From CAZLMG01 sp964560765 (GTDB lineage Bacteria > Bdellovibrionota_B > Oligoflexia > Oligoflexales > CAZLMG01), in the NCBI GenBank assembly GCA_964560765.1, contig CAZLMG010000017.1:35616-99615 (forward strand): a DNA stretch of 64,000 nucleotides. Reading direction: 5' to 3'. A program made the position numbers and the translations under genes. Shown in pieces: positions 27,161 through 35,581 of the stretch (positions are counted from its first letter, which is position 1; every line of letters begins with the position of its first letter). The notes below the pieces were generated by a model, which was given only the letters and a program-made list of their open reading frames with translations, was not told where the DNA came from and made no database searches.

Positions 27161-27878
27161 CCGAGTCGAGGAACGTGGCAAGTGCGGCAGAAGGCGCAGC
27201 GTCTGCGGTGTCGTTTTGTTGCTACCCGTAACCTTTGGTTGCACCAACCTATCCACTTTGCGCACGGCGGAGCCGATTGGGGAAGGCAAGAGCCGCATGC
27301 ACTACGCCGCTGGCTGGTTGCAGGCTGAGGATATTAATGCCGCAGTTGACGATGTGGCGATGGAACTGACGGAACGAGGGCAGCCGTATGCAGAGATCGG
27401 ATATCGCCGTGGCCTGAGCGCTGAATTGGATGTGAGTGTTCGTCTGACCATGGTTGCGGGCTTAGGAATTGAAGCTAACTACCATCTCCTGGCAAGTGAC
27501 CAGTGGCATGTAGGGATTGGGACTGGCCTTTATTATGGTGTTGTTCGCTCGGAAGCAAAAGAGATTGGTACGAATGAGGACATCACCTATCGCGGCAACT
27601 ACATGGACGTGTCGGTTCCCGTGCCCGTGAGTTATCGTTTGGGTAAGAAACTGGTCGTTTATTTAGCTCCTAAGTTCATTTTGCGCAGCTTCAATGTGCG
27701 GCGTATTCCCGAAAGATCAGCCAACTCGACGATGACGGACCGTAATGGCATGTTGGGATTTAGCATTGGCGCCGCAGTCGGCGAGGATTCGGGGTTGATG
27801 GTGGAGTACTCGTACGCGACCGGCATGGGAGCTGCGTTTGACCACGGCCAGATTGCTCTGGCCGTCTACGTGCCTTGA
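27147..27878 (+). CDS. Lipoprotein with beta-barrel-like body
   Basis: A 243-residue exported protein. TTG at 27147 stands six bases after AGGAGG and overlaps the previous gene by 14 nt; earlier in-frame starts are possible but give an over-long leader. The N-terminus has Arg-rich residues, a hydrophobic core and lipobox VTFGC. The body shows alternating beta strands (YHLLASDQWHVGIGTGLYYG, PVPVSYRLGKKLVVYLAPKF) like small outer-membrane barrels. Co-transcription with the diguanylate cyclase hints at a c-di-GMP-linked envelope function; this is inference only. Confidence 0.6.
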   Translation: MVGSDRVEERGKCGRRRSVCGVVLLLPVTFGCTNLSTLRTAEPIGEGKSRMHYAAGWLQAEDINAAVDDVAMELTERGQPYAEIGYRRGLSAELDVSVRLTMVAGLGIEANYHLLASDQWHVGIGTGLYYGVVRSEAKEIGTNEDITYRGNYMDVSVPVPVSYRLGKKLVVYLAPKFILRSFNVRRIPERSANSTMTDRNGMLGFSIGAAVGEDSGLMVEYSYATGMGAAFDHGQIALAVYVP

Positions 27879-27888
27879 ACGAGCCGGG

Positions 27889-29211
27889 CTAAGGCTGCGG
27901 TAGTGCCATGCAGCCAGCAGTCCAGCGCATCTGAGGCGCGATTTCCTCCTTAAATGTCAGTTGAAAGTCTTTGCCACTGCGCGTGAGCGCTGGTTCGGCC
28001 ACCAATTCGGCGATGCGCTCTTGCACACCTTGATAATAGGCCTCCAGCTCAGCAGCGGGGACTTGTGAATCGCGCCAGAAGCTGTTGATCTTCGTGGTGC
28101 GGGTGCGATTTGTCGTGTTGCCGCGTTCTTCGTTTTTCGTCAGGAAGTCCCAATCGGTCAGCAACTTCAGTTGCTGATTCATACCAAAGATCGCCGCAAA
28201 GGGGTGGCCATCGGTCAGGTCGAGGAAGATGATGCGACCCGTGAGGCGATAGTTCTTGTCGAGCTCCCAGCGAAAATTTTGCGAGTGGTTGGACGTGACA
28301 GTCCAGCCTAAAATGGCGCCAAGTTCGGCGACGCCTTTTCCCTTGATCATTTGCGCCTGCAAACGAAACTCACTTTCAGGCACGCCTGCCAGTTGGGCGA
28401 TGCGGGCAAACTCTTGCGGCGAGTCTGTTAGCACGAATCCACTCATCTGATAGGTCTCGCCGCGGGCCACGTTGTCCATCAAACGAATGGACTGTGCCTG
28501 CATGTTCAGAGAGGCGCTGTTCGGGTCGTTGATATTGGGGAATCCTACCATTCCAGCTTCCCAAGCGATGTCCAAATGCTTCAGGGCAGAGCGGTATTGA
28601 TAATAGTAGTCGCTGAGTCGGCGATTAAGAAACGCCCAGTGCGTTGGATTTGGGTCGTTATAGTGCCGCTGGGTTGACTTACTGGTCGATGGTTTGATGG
28701 AAAAGGAATAACCGTTGCGTGGATCAATCACGATCATGGAGCGGGAGGCTGTGGGGCGCACGAGAAACTCGGATTTATGCTCGCCGTTAGCCGTGTAGTG
28801 GCGATGCAGTACGCCGCGCTTCTCCAAGTAGGTTTTCACCTCCTTGCCGAATTTGGTATCCGTCGGAGAAATAAAGTAACGCACGTGCTGGACCCCGTAC
28901 TTCTCCACTAAAACGACGTTGCGAACCTCGGGAGGTAGGTACTCGGCCATGTCAACGATGATGGCGTGTGGGCCCGTGCCCTTCTCGTTGCGGATCCATT
29001 GCATGTAGTCCTGGTGCTCGATCATCTTTGGGTCATTGAGCGGAATTTCTAGATACTCGACGGGCTTGACATCGGTCGGCACTTTCACGCCCTGCTCTCG
29101 GTTATGATTCACGTCCCAGTCGACGAATTGCCGCATTTGTGCGGATTCTTCGGCGGCGGTCGCTGTGATGCTGATGATGAGCAGGGCTGCAGTAAAAATA
29201 AGGGATCGCAT
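27889..29211 (-). CDS. Secreted protein of unknown function
   Basis: A 440-residue protein with a signal peptide cut near TATAAEE (residue 20). The mature part is alpha/beta, with tracts such as GPHAIIVDMAEYLPPEVRN and TGRIIFLDLTDGHPFAAIFGMN. No catalytic motif or family is recognised. The start at 29211 is fixed by AAGGAG eight bases upstream; 31 further in-frame codons lack support. It is convergent with the lipoprotein gene (ten bases between stops) and divergent from the CysZ-like gene across about 250 bp with no other gene. Confidence 0.7.
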   Translation of the reverse strand: MRSLIFTAALLIISITATAAEESAQMRQFVDWDVNHNREQGVKVPTDVKPVEYLEIPLNDPKMIEHQDYMQWIRNEKGTGPHAIIVDMAEYLPPEVRNVVLVEKYGVQHVRYFISPTDTKFGKEVKTYLEKRGVLHRHYTANGEHKSEFLVRPTASRSMIVIDPRNGYSFSIKPSTSKSTQRHYNDPNPTHWAFLNRRLSDYYYQYRSALKHLDIAWEAGMVGFPNINDPNSASLNMQAQSIRLMDNVARGETYQMSGFVLTDSPQEFARIAQLAGVPESEFRLQAQMIKGKGVAELGAILGWTVTSNHSQNFRWELDKNYRLTGRIIFLDLTDGHPFAAIFGMNQQLKLLTDWDFLTKNEERGNTTNRTRTTKINSFWRDSQVPAAELEAYYQGVQERIAELVAEPALTRSGKDFQLTFKEEIAPQMRWTAGCMALPQP

Positions 29212-29462
29212 GCACTCGCTCCTTGACTGCATTGAGCTGGTTGGGCGGCTTCCATCGCTGAAGGGCAGGACATCGCTTGACACGCCCAGCCAATCCTGTA
29301 CCATACATTTATATGGTATTGGTTAAATTTCGCTTGTGATGAGTATAAGGTGCCATGGCCGCTAGGCAAAATCATCAAGATTCGCTATCTCTATGCGACT
29401 CCCATCGAACCCTGGGCTGGTTGGAATGGCCGTCGTTGGACGGCCGCTGCGCGAGGCAAGGC

Positions 29463-30230
29463 ATGACGCTTATGGCACCGATTTCTGAGACATGGCGAGG
29501 CATACGCGCCTATGTGCGTGGTGTGCGCTGGTTGCGGTCGCATCCCCAGTACTTCGTGGTTCTGCTTTTGCCCTTCGTGGTGGCAGCGGTCGGCCTCTAC
29601 TGGGGGTGGCAGTTGTTTGTCGATTACCAAGAAGCTTTGTTTGCTTGGATGCTACCGGCAAAGCCCGAATCCGGATGGTGGCAGCTTGCCTTGTATTACA
29701 CGGGGCAGTTTTTTCTCTATCTGGCTTTTACGGTATTGAGTTTGGTCGGCAGTATGTTGATCGCGAGCGTCGTTGCGTCACCTATCTATGAATGGGTGTC
29801 TGTAGCTGTTGAGCGAGATTTCACTGGCGGTCATGCTATCGAGCTTGATATCTGGGAGTCACTCAAGCTGGTGGTCGAGGAACTGAAAAAGGCGCTGTTC
29901 ATCATGACAGTGTCTCTAGTCCTACTGTTTGTGCCGGTGGTCAATGTGTTTGGGACATTGATAACAGCGTTTCTTGTCGGTTGGAATTTTTACGATTATC
30001 CCCTGGCACGTCGGGGCTGGTCATTTCGCCGACGGTTGTGGTTTGTGACGCGGGATTTTTGGGCGGTGATGGGGCTAGGGCTCTGGCTGATCATTCCGCT
30101 GCTGCAGCTGTTTTTTATACCCCTGGCGATTGTCGGGGGGACGATTTTGAATCTGGAGTCGATGCAAAGGCAACATCTGATTGACCGAGGACAAGCTCCC
30201 GGCAATCTCAAAGGAGGGATCGATGGTTGA
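29463..30230 (+). CDS. EI24/CysZ-like integral membrane protein
   Basis: A 255-residue inner-membrane protein with four to six hydrophobic segments, the layout of the EI24/CysZ family (CysZ mediates sulfate uptake in enterobacteria). The N-terminal WRGIRAYVRGVRWLRSHPQY helix followed by a long hydrophobic helix, and the internal SVVASPIYEWVSVAVER and WNFYDYPLARRGWSFRRR segments, are typical. Start at 29463 follows GAGG. Its stop overlaps the start of recA by eight bases, so recA translation may be coupled to it; whether a separate recA promoter exists cannot be told from sequence alone. Confidence 0.8.
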   Translation: MTLMAPISETWRGIRAYVRGVRWLRSHPQYFVVLLLPFVVAAVGLYWGWQLFVDYQEALFAWMLPAKPESGWWQLALYYTGQFFLYLAFTVLSLVGSMLIASVVASPIYEWVSVAVERDFTGGHAIELDIWESLKLVVEELKKALFIMTVSLVLLFVPVVNVFGTLITAFLVGWNFYDYPLARRGWSFRRRLWFVTRDFWAVMGLGLWLIIPLLQLFFIPLAIVGGTILNLESMQRQHLIDRGQAPGNLKGGIDG

Positions 30231-31410
30231 GGTAGTCAAGGCAGGGGAAAAGGGCAAAGCCATTGAGTTGGCGGTCGGTGCCATCGAGAAGCAGTTCGGC
30301 AAGGGTGCCATCATGCGACTCGGCAAGAATGGCGGCGACATCGAGCCGATTGAGGCTATTTCTACGGGAGCCGTTTCTCTCGACCTGGCTTTGGGAATCG
30401 GCGGCTACCCGAAGGGACGCATCGTCGAGGTATACGGTCCTGAGGCGAGTGGTAAGACAACATTGACGTTGCACGCGGTCGCAGAGGTGCAAAAGCGCGG
30501 CGGTGTTGCAGCATTCGTCGATGCGGAGCACGCATTGGACATCAACTACGCCCGTCGCATTGGCGTGAACTTGGACGAGCTTTTGGTGTCGCAGCCGGAC
30601 ACGGGTGAGCAGGCTTTAGAAATTGTCGACATGTTGGTACGTAGCGGTGCGGTGGATTTGATCGTTGTGGACTCGGTGGCGGCCTTGACGCCTCGGGCTG
30701 AGATCGAGGGCGAGATGGGCGATTCGCATGTGGGCCTGCAGGCTCGCTTGATGTCGCAAGCTCTGCGGAAGCTGACGGGACATATTTCGCGTACGAGCTG
30801 TACGGTGATCTTCATCAACCAAATCCGTATGAAGATCGGTGTGATGTTTGGTAGCCCAGAGACAACCACGGGTGGTAACGCGCTTAAGTTTTACGCCAGT
30901 GTTCGTCTCGATATTCGTCGTATCGCATCCATCAAACAGGGCGAAGAAGCCGTTGGCAACCGAGCCCGAGTCAAGGTCGTGAAGAATAAAGTCTCGTCGC
31001 CATTCCGGGAGACGGAGTTCGACATCATGTTCGGCAAGGGCATTTCTCGCTCTGGCGATTTGTTGGACTTGGCGGTGAAGAAAGAAATCGTGAAGAAGAG
31101 CGGTTCTTGGTTCTCGTTTCAAGATGAGCGCATTGGCCAGGGTCGCGAGGCGGCAAAAGAGTATTTTGAGCAGCATCCCAAAATGATGGCGGATGTGGAA
31201 AAGGCTGTCTTCGAGCACGAAAAGCTGGAAGCCGATAAGCGCAACGGTGTCAAGCCGGCCGAGGCTGCTGCGGACAAGGGTGCAGCTAATGCGGCCGCCA
31301 AGGGCGCTGAGGCGACGAAGCCAGCAGCTACTGCGAGCAAAGGTGCGGAGGCGACGAAGGCGGCAGCGCCGGCAGCGAAGCGGCCGGGTGGGGCGAGTGC
31401 TCGTCAGTAG
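30223..31410 (+). CDS. recA: RecA recombinase
   Basis: A 395-residue DNA-dependent ATPase for homologous recombination and SOS induction. The core is highly conserved: Walker A GPEASGKTT (Lys78), LLVSQPDTGEQALEI, Walker B VVDSVAALTP, and the L2 loop region MFGSPETTTGGNALKFYASVRLDIRR. The final ~45 residues form an Ala/Lys-rich low-complexity tail with a repeated KGAEATK unit, longer than in Escherichia coli RecA (353 residues) and not acidic at its very end. AAAGGAGG stands five bases before the ATG. No canonical LexA box was seen directly upstream; the gene starts inside the CysZ-like gene. Confidence 0.98.
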   Translation: MVEVVKAGEKGKAIELAVGAIEKQFGKGAIMRLGKNGGDIEPIEAISTGAVSLDLALGIGGYPKGRIVEVYGPEASGKTTLTLHAVAEVQKRGGVAAFVDAEHALDINYARRIGVNLDELLVSQPDTGEQALEIVDMLVRSGAVDLIVVDSVAALTPRAEIEGEMGDSHVGLQARLMSQALRKLTGHISRTSCTVIFINQIRMKIGVMFGSPETTTGGNALKFYASVRLDIRRIASIKQGEEAVGNRARVKVVKNKVSSPFRETEFDIMFGKGISRSGDLLDLAVKKEIVKKSGSWFSFQDERIGQGREAAKEYFEQHPKMMADVEKAVFEHEKLEADKRNGVKPAEAAADKGAANAAAKGAEATKPAATASKGAEATKAAAPAAKRPGGASARQ

Positions 31411-31413
31411 AAT

Positions 31414-32484
31414 TCAGGCAATTCCGTTCAGGCGCAGCATCATGTCGTTCTTTTGTGATGCCTGCGCCAGGGCCTGCTCACGACTGATAGCTCCGGCTTC
31501 GTACAGCGCTAGGAGCGACTGGTCAAAGGTTTGCATGCCGTAGGTTTTTTGCCCCTCACGGATAGCATCTTGGATCGCATGGAAGCTTGGTGATTTCAGA
31601 ATCACATCCCGTACCATCGCATTAGCGACCATAATCTCGAAAGCTGCGATCATGCCCTGAGTATTACGTCGAGGCACAAGTCGTTGCGAAATAATGGAGC
31701 GTAACGTCGACGCCAAGAGCATGCGCACGAAGGCATGTTGGTCAGGTGGAAAAAAGGACATGATGCGGGTCATGGTTTCTACCGCATCTTGCGTGTGCAA
31801 TGTTGATAAGACCAAATGACCGGTTTCTGCAGCCATGAGAGCTGTTTCGATGGTTTCGCGATCGCGTAGCTCGCCAACGAGGATGACGTCAGGGTTCTGC
31901 CGCATGGCACTGCGCAGAGCGGCGCTGAAGCTGCCTGCATCGACCCCAATCTCTCGTTGGTTGATGGTGGACTTGGCATCTTGAAAATGAAACTCAATGG
32001 GGTCTTCGACCGTCAGAATATGCGCGGCGCGTTCAGCGTTGATTTTTTGAATGAGAGCCGCCAGGGTTGTCGATTTACCGCTACCCGTTGCGCCAGTCAC
32101 CAAAATGAGTCCACGCTTTTCGCCGGCAAAATTACCAATGACTTTCGGTAACTGCAATTCCTCCATGGTGCGAACGTGCGAGCTCACGACCCGCAGTACC
32201 ATTCCATGCAATTGTCGCTGCCGAAACACGTTCACGCGAAAGCGATACCCGTGCCGTGATTGATAGGCGAAGTCCAGCTCATCCAAGGTTTCTAGCTTCG
32301 GCCGCAAGCGTTCCGGGACGATCGAAATGAGCCACTGCAGCATCAGCTCCGAGGTTACCGTTAAATTGTCTTTCAGCGGTACCATGTCGCCACTATAGCG
32401 AAAGCGCGGGGTCGCACCGACCTTGAGGATGATGTCGCTGGCACCTCCCAATACGGCAACTTTGAGAATGCGGTCAAGATCCAC
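31414..32484 (-). CDS. pilT: Type IV pilus retraction ATPase PilT
   Basis: A 356-residue hexameric ATPase that powers pilus retraction and twitching. It has the GASDIILKVG N-terminal motif, Walker A GATGSGKST (Lys137), VEDPIEF, Walker B VGELRD, and the PilT signature AAETGHLVLSTLHT. The start is the GTG at 32484, six bases after AGGGAG; it overlaps the 3' end of the upstream metalloprotease gene by 11 bases. The large in-frame open region upstream is antisense-like noise within that gene. It is convergent with recA, with three bases between stops. pilU is not present here. Confidence 0.95.
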   Translation of the reverse strand: MDLDRILKVAVLGGASDIILKVGATPRFRYSGDMVPLKDNLTVTSELMLQWLISIVPERLRPKLETLDELDFAYQSRHGYRFRVNVFRQRQLHGMVLRVVSSHVRTMEELQLPKVIGNFAGEKRGLILVTGATGSGKSTTLAALIQKINAERAAHILTVEDPIEFHFQDAKSTINQREIGVDAGSFSAALRSAMRQNPDVILVGELRDRETIETALMAAETGHLVLSTLHTQDAVETMTRIMSFFPPDQHAFVRMLLASTLRSIISQRLVPRRNTQGMIAAFEIMVANAMVRDVILKSPSFHAIQDAIREGQKTYGMQTFDQSLLALYEAGAISREQALAQASQKNDMMLRLNGIA

Positions 32485-34216
32485 AGTTTCTCCCTGAACG
32501 CCTAATTGCCTGTTGTCGAGGTCGAGCTGAAACAATGGCTGCCGCCAAGGGCAGAGCGAGCAGTAACGCCAGTGGCGCATGGCCTCGTTGTCCGGCTTCC
32601 AAAACCACTGCGCATGGGCGGCCAAAAAAGCGCGGACCATCATCGCGTGGGTTGGGGTCTGGTTCACCTTGCAGGCTAGCAACGCTTTGCAGGGCAAGTT
32701 CGCCAAGATCGAGGCTACAGCGACTGCCATCGAAAGCGGACATGAAGGCGGCGTAACCGCGACTGACGGCAGCATGCATGATGGCGCATTGATGGCGGCC
32801 AAACGCAGTCGCATCTTCTTCGGCGGTGCTGTCCAGCGGAAACCTATCTCGATCCGCGAGCAAAAGAGCCTCAATCGCCTCCTTGTAATCGCTGTTGCCG
32901 TCCAGGAAACTCAGCGATTGGAAGACGACCGCCTCCACGGGTGCGCCGACCGCTTGCCGAAGGTCCCAAAGCATCGCCGCCCAAATGTTACCCATATTGT
33001 GAGATGAGCGGCTCAAATTGGGGTTATCGAAGCGAAAAGTTTCCGGCTGCACGGCAGTTCGTAAATACGGGGAGCCAGGTAGAATCGTCTCTCCTAGATT
33101 TGGGTCGCCGGTAGCGGCATAGGTAAAGAAATCGGCAAATCCTTCGTGCAAAGCTGCGGCGGTGCCGCGATTGTCGTCAATAAAGTGAAAAATCATGTGA
33201 TGGCTGAGTTCGTGTAGGGCAACATCATTGTCGCGGGCAAGATTGCGAATGGCGGCAGAACCACGGCCGAACTGCAATTCAGCCGGCAGTGTGGCCGTGG
33301 CTGGTTCATACTTTGCGTTGTCTGGATCCGTATTGTTGATGAGCATGTTTGTCCGAACAACGATGGACCCCAGTGTCGGAGTGAACTGCATCTTATCGAC
33401 GAACCAGCGCCAGCCACGCGTCAAGTTGTGAAACGTTTGCACTTGATCAAAGAGCTCTGGTTCCTGCTGGGCTGAGTAGATAAAGGCACCATCGATGGCA
33501 ACAGCTCTGGCGTCTGCGCTGGAGGCGCCGAATACGGAAAAGTTCTCCCCATCCAGATAGCCAGTAAACGGTGTGCTCAGTCCTGCGAGTGGCTGTAAGC
33601 TGACATCGAGGTCGCGTCCAGTCTCGGCATAGACTTGTGCTGAGGCGTGAAAGCCGAGCGGGTATTCCTCCAGCAAACCACCGCTGGCCGCATCAATGAT
33701 CAGGCGTCGACGCTGGCCGGTTTCTTGGTCGCTCACCGTTACCTGCCAAGTTGGGCGTAAAAATCCCGAGTGCGTCTGCCATTGACCCATGCTTTCCACA
33801 TGCTCGCTTGGCTGCCAATAGCTCGGCCCGTAACCTAAGTCTGCCAGCGATTGCCAGGAATGATCGTCAGTCAATTGATTGAGGATGTGAAGTTGTGGAA
33901 TGCGCGATCGCACGTAAGTGCGACCTGTAGCTCCCGCCTGCGCGCGGCGATGCAATTGTAAGGTCGCACCCTGAACGGGTCGGCCATCACAGACCAATTG
34001 TAATCGTTGCGCTGTCATCGTTTTGCCCGAGGCGGTGGGTGCCCAACGACAAAGCTGATTAGCCACATCACCTAACTGCTGGCGAAGCTGGCTTTTAATC
34101 TGGCGAGTTAGTGCTGTTGCGGATGCGGGCACTGCGTGCAAGAAAATGAAGATGAGCGGCCACCAAAGGCGTCGCCAAAGCCGAAATGTACCATGCTGTT
34201 GAAGTCGCCAAGCCAT
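32474..34216 (-). CDS. Exported gluzincin metalloprotease (M4/M36-like) with C-terminal membrane tail
   Basis: A 580-residue secreted zinc protease. The N-terminus has a signal peptide (cleavage after VPASA, about residue 36), followed by a FTP/PepSY-like propeptide region to about 230. The active site is HELSHH (residues 335-340) with the downstream EGFADFF glutamate about 23 residues later, typical of gluzincins. The C-terminus has a hydrophobic helix (APLALLLALPLAAAIV) followed by Arg/Gln-rich residues, resembling bacterial sorting-tail signals. Start at 34216 gives a standard signal peptide; the frame is open to 34333. Translationally coupled to pilT downstream, which is an unusual pairing. 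Confidence 0.8.
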   Translation of the reverse strand: MAWRLQQHGTFRLWRRLWWPLIFIFLHAVPASATALTRQIKSQLRQQLGDVANQLCRWAPTASGKTMTAQRLQLVCDGRPVQGATLQLHRRAQAGATGRTYVRSRIPQLHILNQLTDDHSWQSLADLGYGPSYWQPSEHVESMGQWQTHSGFLRPTWQVTVSDQETGQRRRLIIDAASGGLLEEYPLGFHASAQVYAETGRDLDVSLQPLAGLSTPFTGYLDGENFSVFGASSADARAVAIDGAFIYSAQQEPELFDQVQTFHNLTRGWRWFVDKMQFTPTLGSIVVRTNMLINNTDPDNAKYEPATATLPAELQFGRGSAAIRNLARDNDVALHELSHHMIFHFIDDNRGTAAALHEGFADFFTYAATGDPNLGETILPGSPYLRTAVQPETFRFDNPNLSRSSHNMGNIWAAMLWDLRQAVGAPVEAVVFQSLSFLDGNSDYKEAIEALLLADRDRFPLDSTAEEDATAFGRHQCAIMHAAVSRGYAAFMSAFDGSRCSLDLGELALQSVASLQGEPDPNPRDDGPRFFGRPCAVVLEAGQRGHAPLALLLALPLAAAIVSARPRQQAIRRSGRNCGS

Positions 34217-34379
34217 CCTTTGCCGATCTCTAAGAAGGTGCGGAAACACCCGGCGCGCATGCGCCTTACAAAAGGGATCGGATAAATTTGCGACGGGTTT
34301 AGGAAGATTGTGAGAAGTGGGGAAAAGATCCATGGTTACAGGTGTCTGGATTGCTAGTGGAGCTCGGGGTGGCGGCTGG

Positions 34380-34409
34380 TTGCAGCCGGCTTGGGCTGGC
34401 GCATATAAT
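34380..34409 (+). promoter_or_regulatory. Sigma-70-type promoter for the secreted-protein gene at 34467
   Basis: TTGCAG (34380-34385), an 18-bp spacer and a perfect TATAAT (34404-34409) lie 57 bp before the ATG, in the region divergent from the metalloprotease gene. Confidence 0.6.
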
Positions 34410-34466
34410 AAACGCAGAGCAATTTCTCACAAAATATTGGGGTATGACGTGCAACGAGGTCGAGTC

Positions 34467-34901
34467 ATGCAAAGACTAAGGCGCGTGATGTTGGTGGCCT
34501 TCTTGCTGCCGGCGGCAAGCCATGCACAGGGCATCGCCGCCGACGGTATCTTTCGGGTGGAAGAACTGCCAAAGGGTGCAAGTGTGACGCTGCCCCAACC
34601 GGCGATGACCTACATTCCGCCATCGGCGCGTGTTCGTCTTACGGCGACGGATGCACCCCAATCCGTGAAAATATCCGCTGTTCATTCTGCGGGAGGAGCG
34701 GCGTCTCCGATGCAGGTCGCCATCTATGATCGCAACATGGCGCGCGTAAAAAACGTCACCATTCGGCCCGGGATGCCATTTATCTATAGCTTCCAGTCGC
34801 TCTACACCATAGCTGTGTTGCCACAGGTACAGTCAGGTCTCGCATCCGATCAGCATCGAATCATGATTGAGAGCAATAAACCGTTGGAGATAAGCCGTTA
34901 A
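34467..34901 (+). CDS. Small secreted protein
   Basis: A 144-residue protein with signal peptide MQRLRRVMLVAFLLPAASHA. The mature domain is beta-rich (PPSARVRLTATDAPQSVKI, MQVAIYDRNMARVKNVTI) and ends with a basic residue. No family recognised. Start fixed by GAGG eight bases upstream; codons further upstream read through a good promoter and are excluded. The next gene begins 26 bp downstream, so the two are probably co-transcribed. Confidence 0.7.
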   Translation: MQRLRRVMLVAFLLPAASHAQGIAADGIFRVEELPKGASVTLPQPAMTYIPPSARVRLTATDAPQSVKISAVHSAGGAASPMQVAIYDRNMARVKNVTIRPGMPFIYSFQSLYTIAVLPQVQSGLASDQHRIMIESNKPLEISR

Positions 34902-34927
34902 CCCACTCAGCCTTAGGGAGCAGCAGC

Positions 34928-35575
34928 GTGCAAACTGCGAAATCGATGATCTGTTGGCTTGGAATCTGTGCAAGTTCAGCAGCCTGGGGCGTTGATAGCC
35001 AGTATAAGATGGGGGTCGAAATTGATCCTGTGGTCACGGGTCTTTCGGTGATGGATGGAGTACGTGCCTTCGGCTTAGGTGCCGAGCTCGCGCTGGGTGA
35101 ACATGTTGTCGTCGCTGGCGTGCATCGCCGCATTACCAGTGAGTGGGACGACGCGCGCGAGGTTTCGACGGAAACAACCCAGGTTCGTCGCGGCTCGGGT
35201 GTAAGCACCACCGCAGGACTACGGATATATTCCAATCGACGCGATGACAGCTTCTATTTCGGAGTCAGTGCCACGCGCGCTGACCTAGCTGTAGATGCTT
35301 GGCTTGGCGGCGCCGAAAGTGAGATTCAGGCATCCTACTTTGCGCCGGGGTCCGATGCGGGGTATCGCTGGGTTTGGGAAAGTGGCTTTGTCGCGCGAGC
35401 CGGGCTTGCCCTGCACTCATTGACGAACGTTAACGTCTCCGTCAGGAACGGCAACCAGCAGTCATCTTGGTCGGATGCTGATATCGATGCGCTCATTCAG
35501 GAAATTCCCGGATGGGAAACATCCCGTGCCCCTTTCGTACCCAGCATTGACCTGGGTATTGGCTGGGTGCTATAG
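34928..35575 (+). CDS. Small outer-membrane beta-barrel candidate
   Basis: A 215-residue exported protein (signal peptide to about residue 21, AAWGVD) whose body alternates glycine/aromatic strands (FGLGAELALGEHVVVAGVHRR, TTAGLRIYSNRRDDSFYFGV) and ends in a strand with hydrophobic terminal residues GIGWVL, as in small outer-membrane barrels. GTG start with AGGGAG upstream. Sits between the small secreted protein and uup, six bases before the latter. Confidence 0.65.
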   Translation: MQTAKSMICWLGICASSAAWGVDSQYKMGVEIDPVVTGLSVMDGVRAFGLGAELALGEHVVVAGVHRRITSEWDDAREVSTETTQVRRGSGVSTTAGLRIYSNRRDDSFYFGVSATRADLAVDAWLGGAESEIQASYFAPGSDAGYRWVWESGFVARAGLALHSLTNVNVSVRNGNQQSSWSDADIDALIQEIPGWETSRAPFVPSIDLGIGWVL

Positions 35576-35581
35576 CGAAGC

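Noticed and set aside
31717..31720. Search for programmed frameshift or selenocysteine signals in pilT/recA region
   Set aside because: Both genes are intact and nothing resembling a slippery site or SECIS was seen.
32485..32874. In-frame N-terminal extension of PilT
   Set aside because: It would overlap the metalloprotease gene over 390 bp and lacks PilT similarity; the GTG at 32484 has a good ribosome site.
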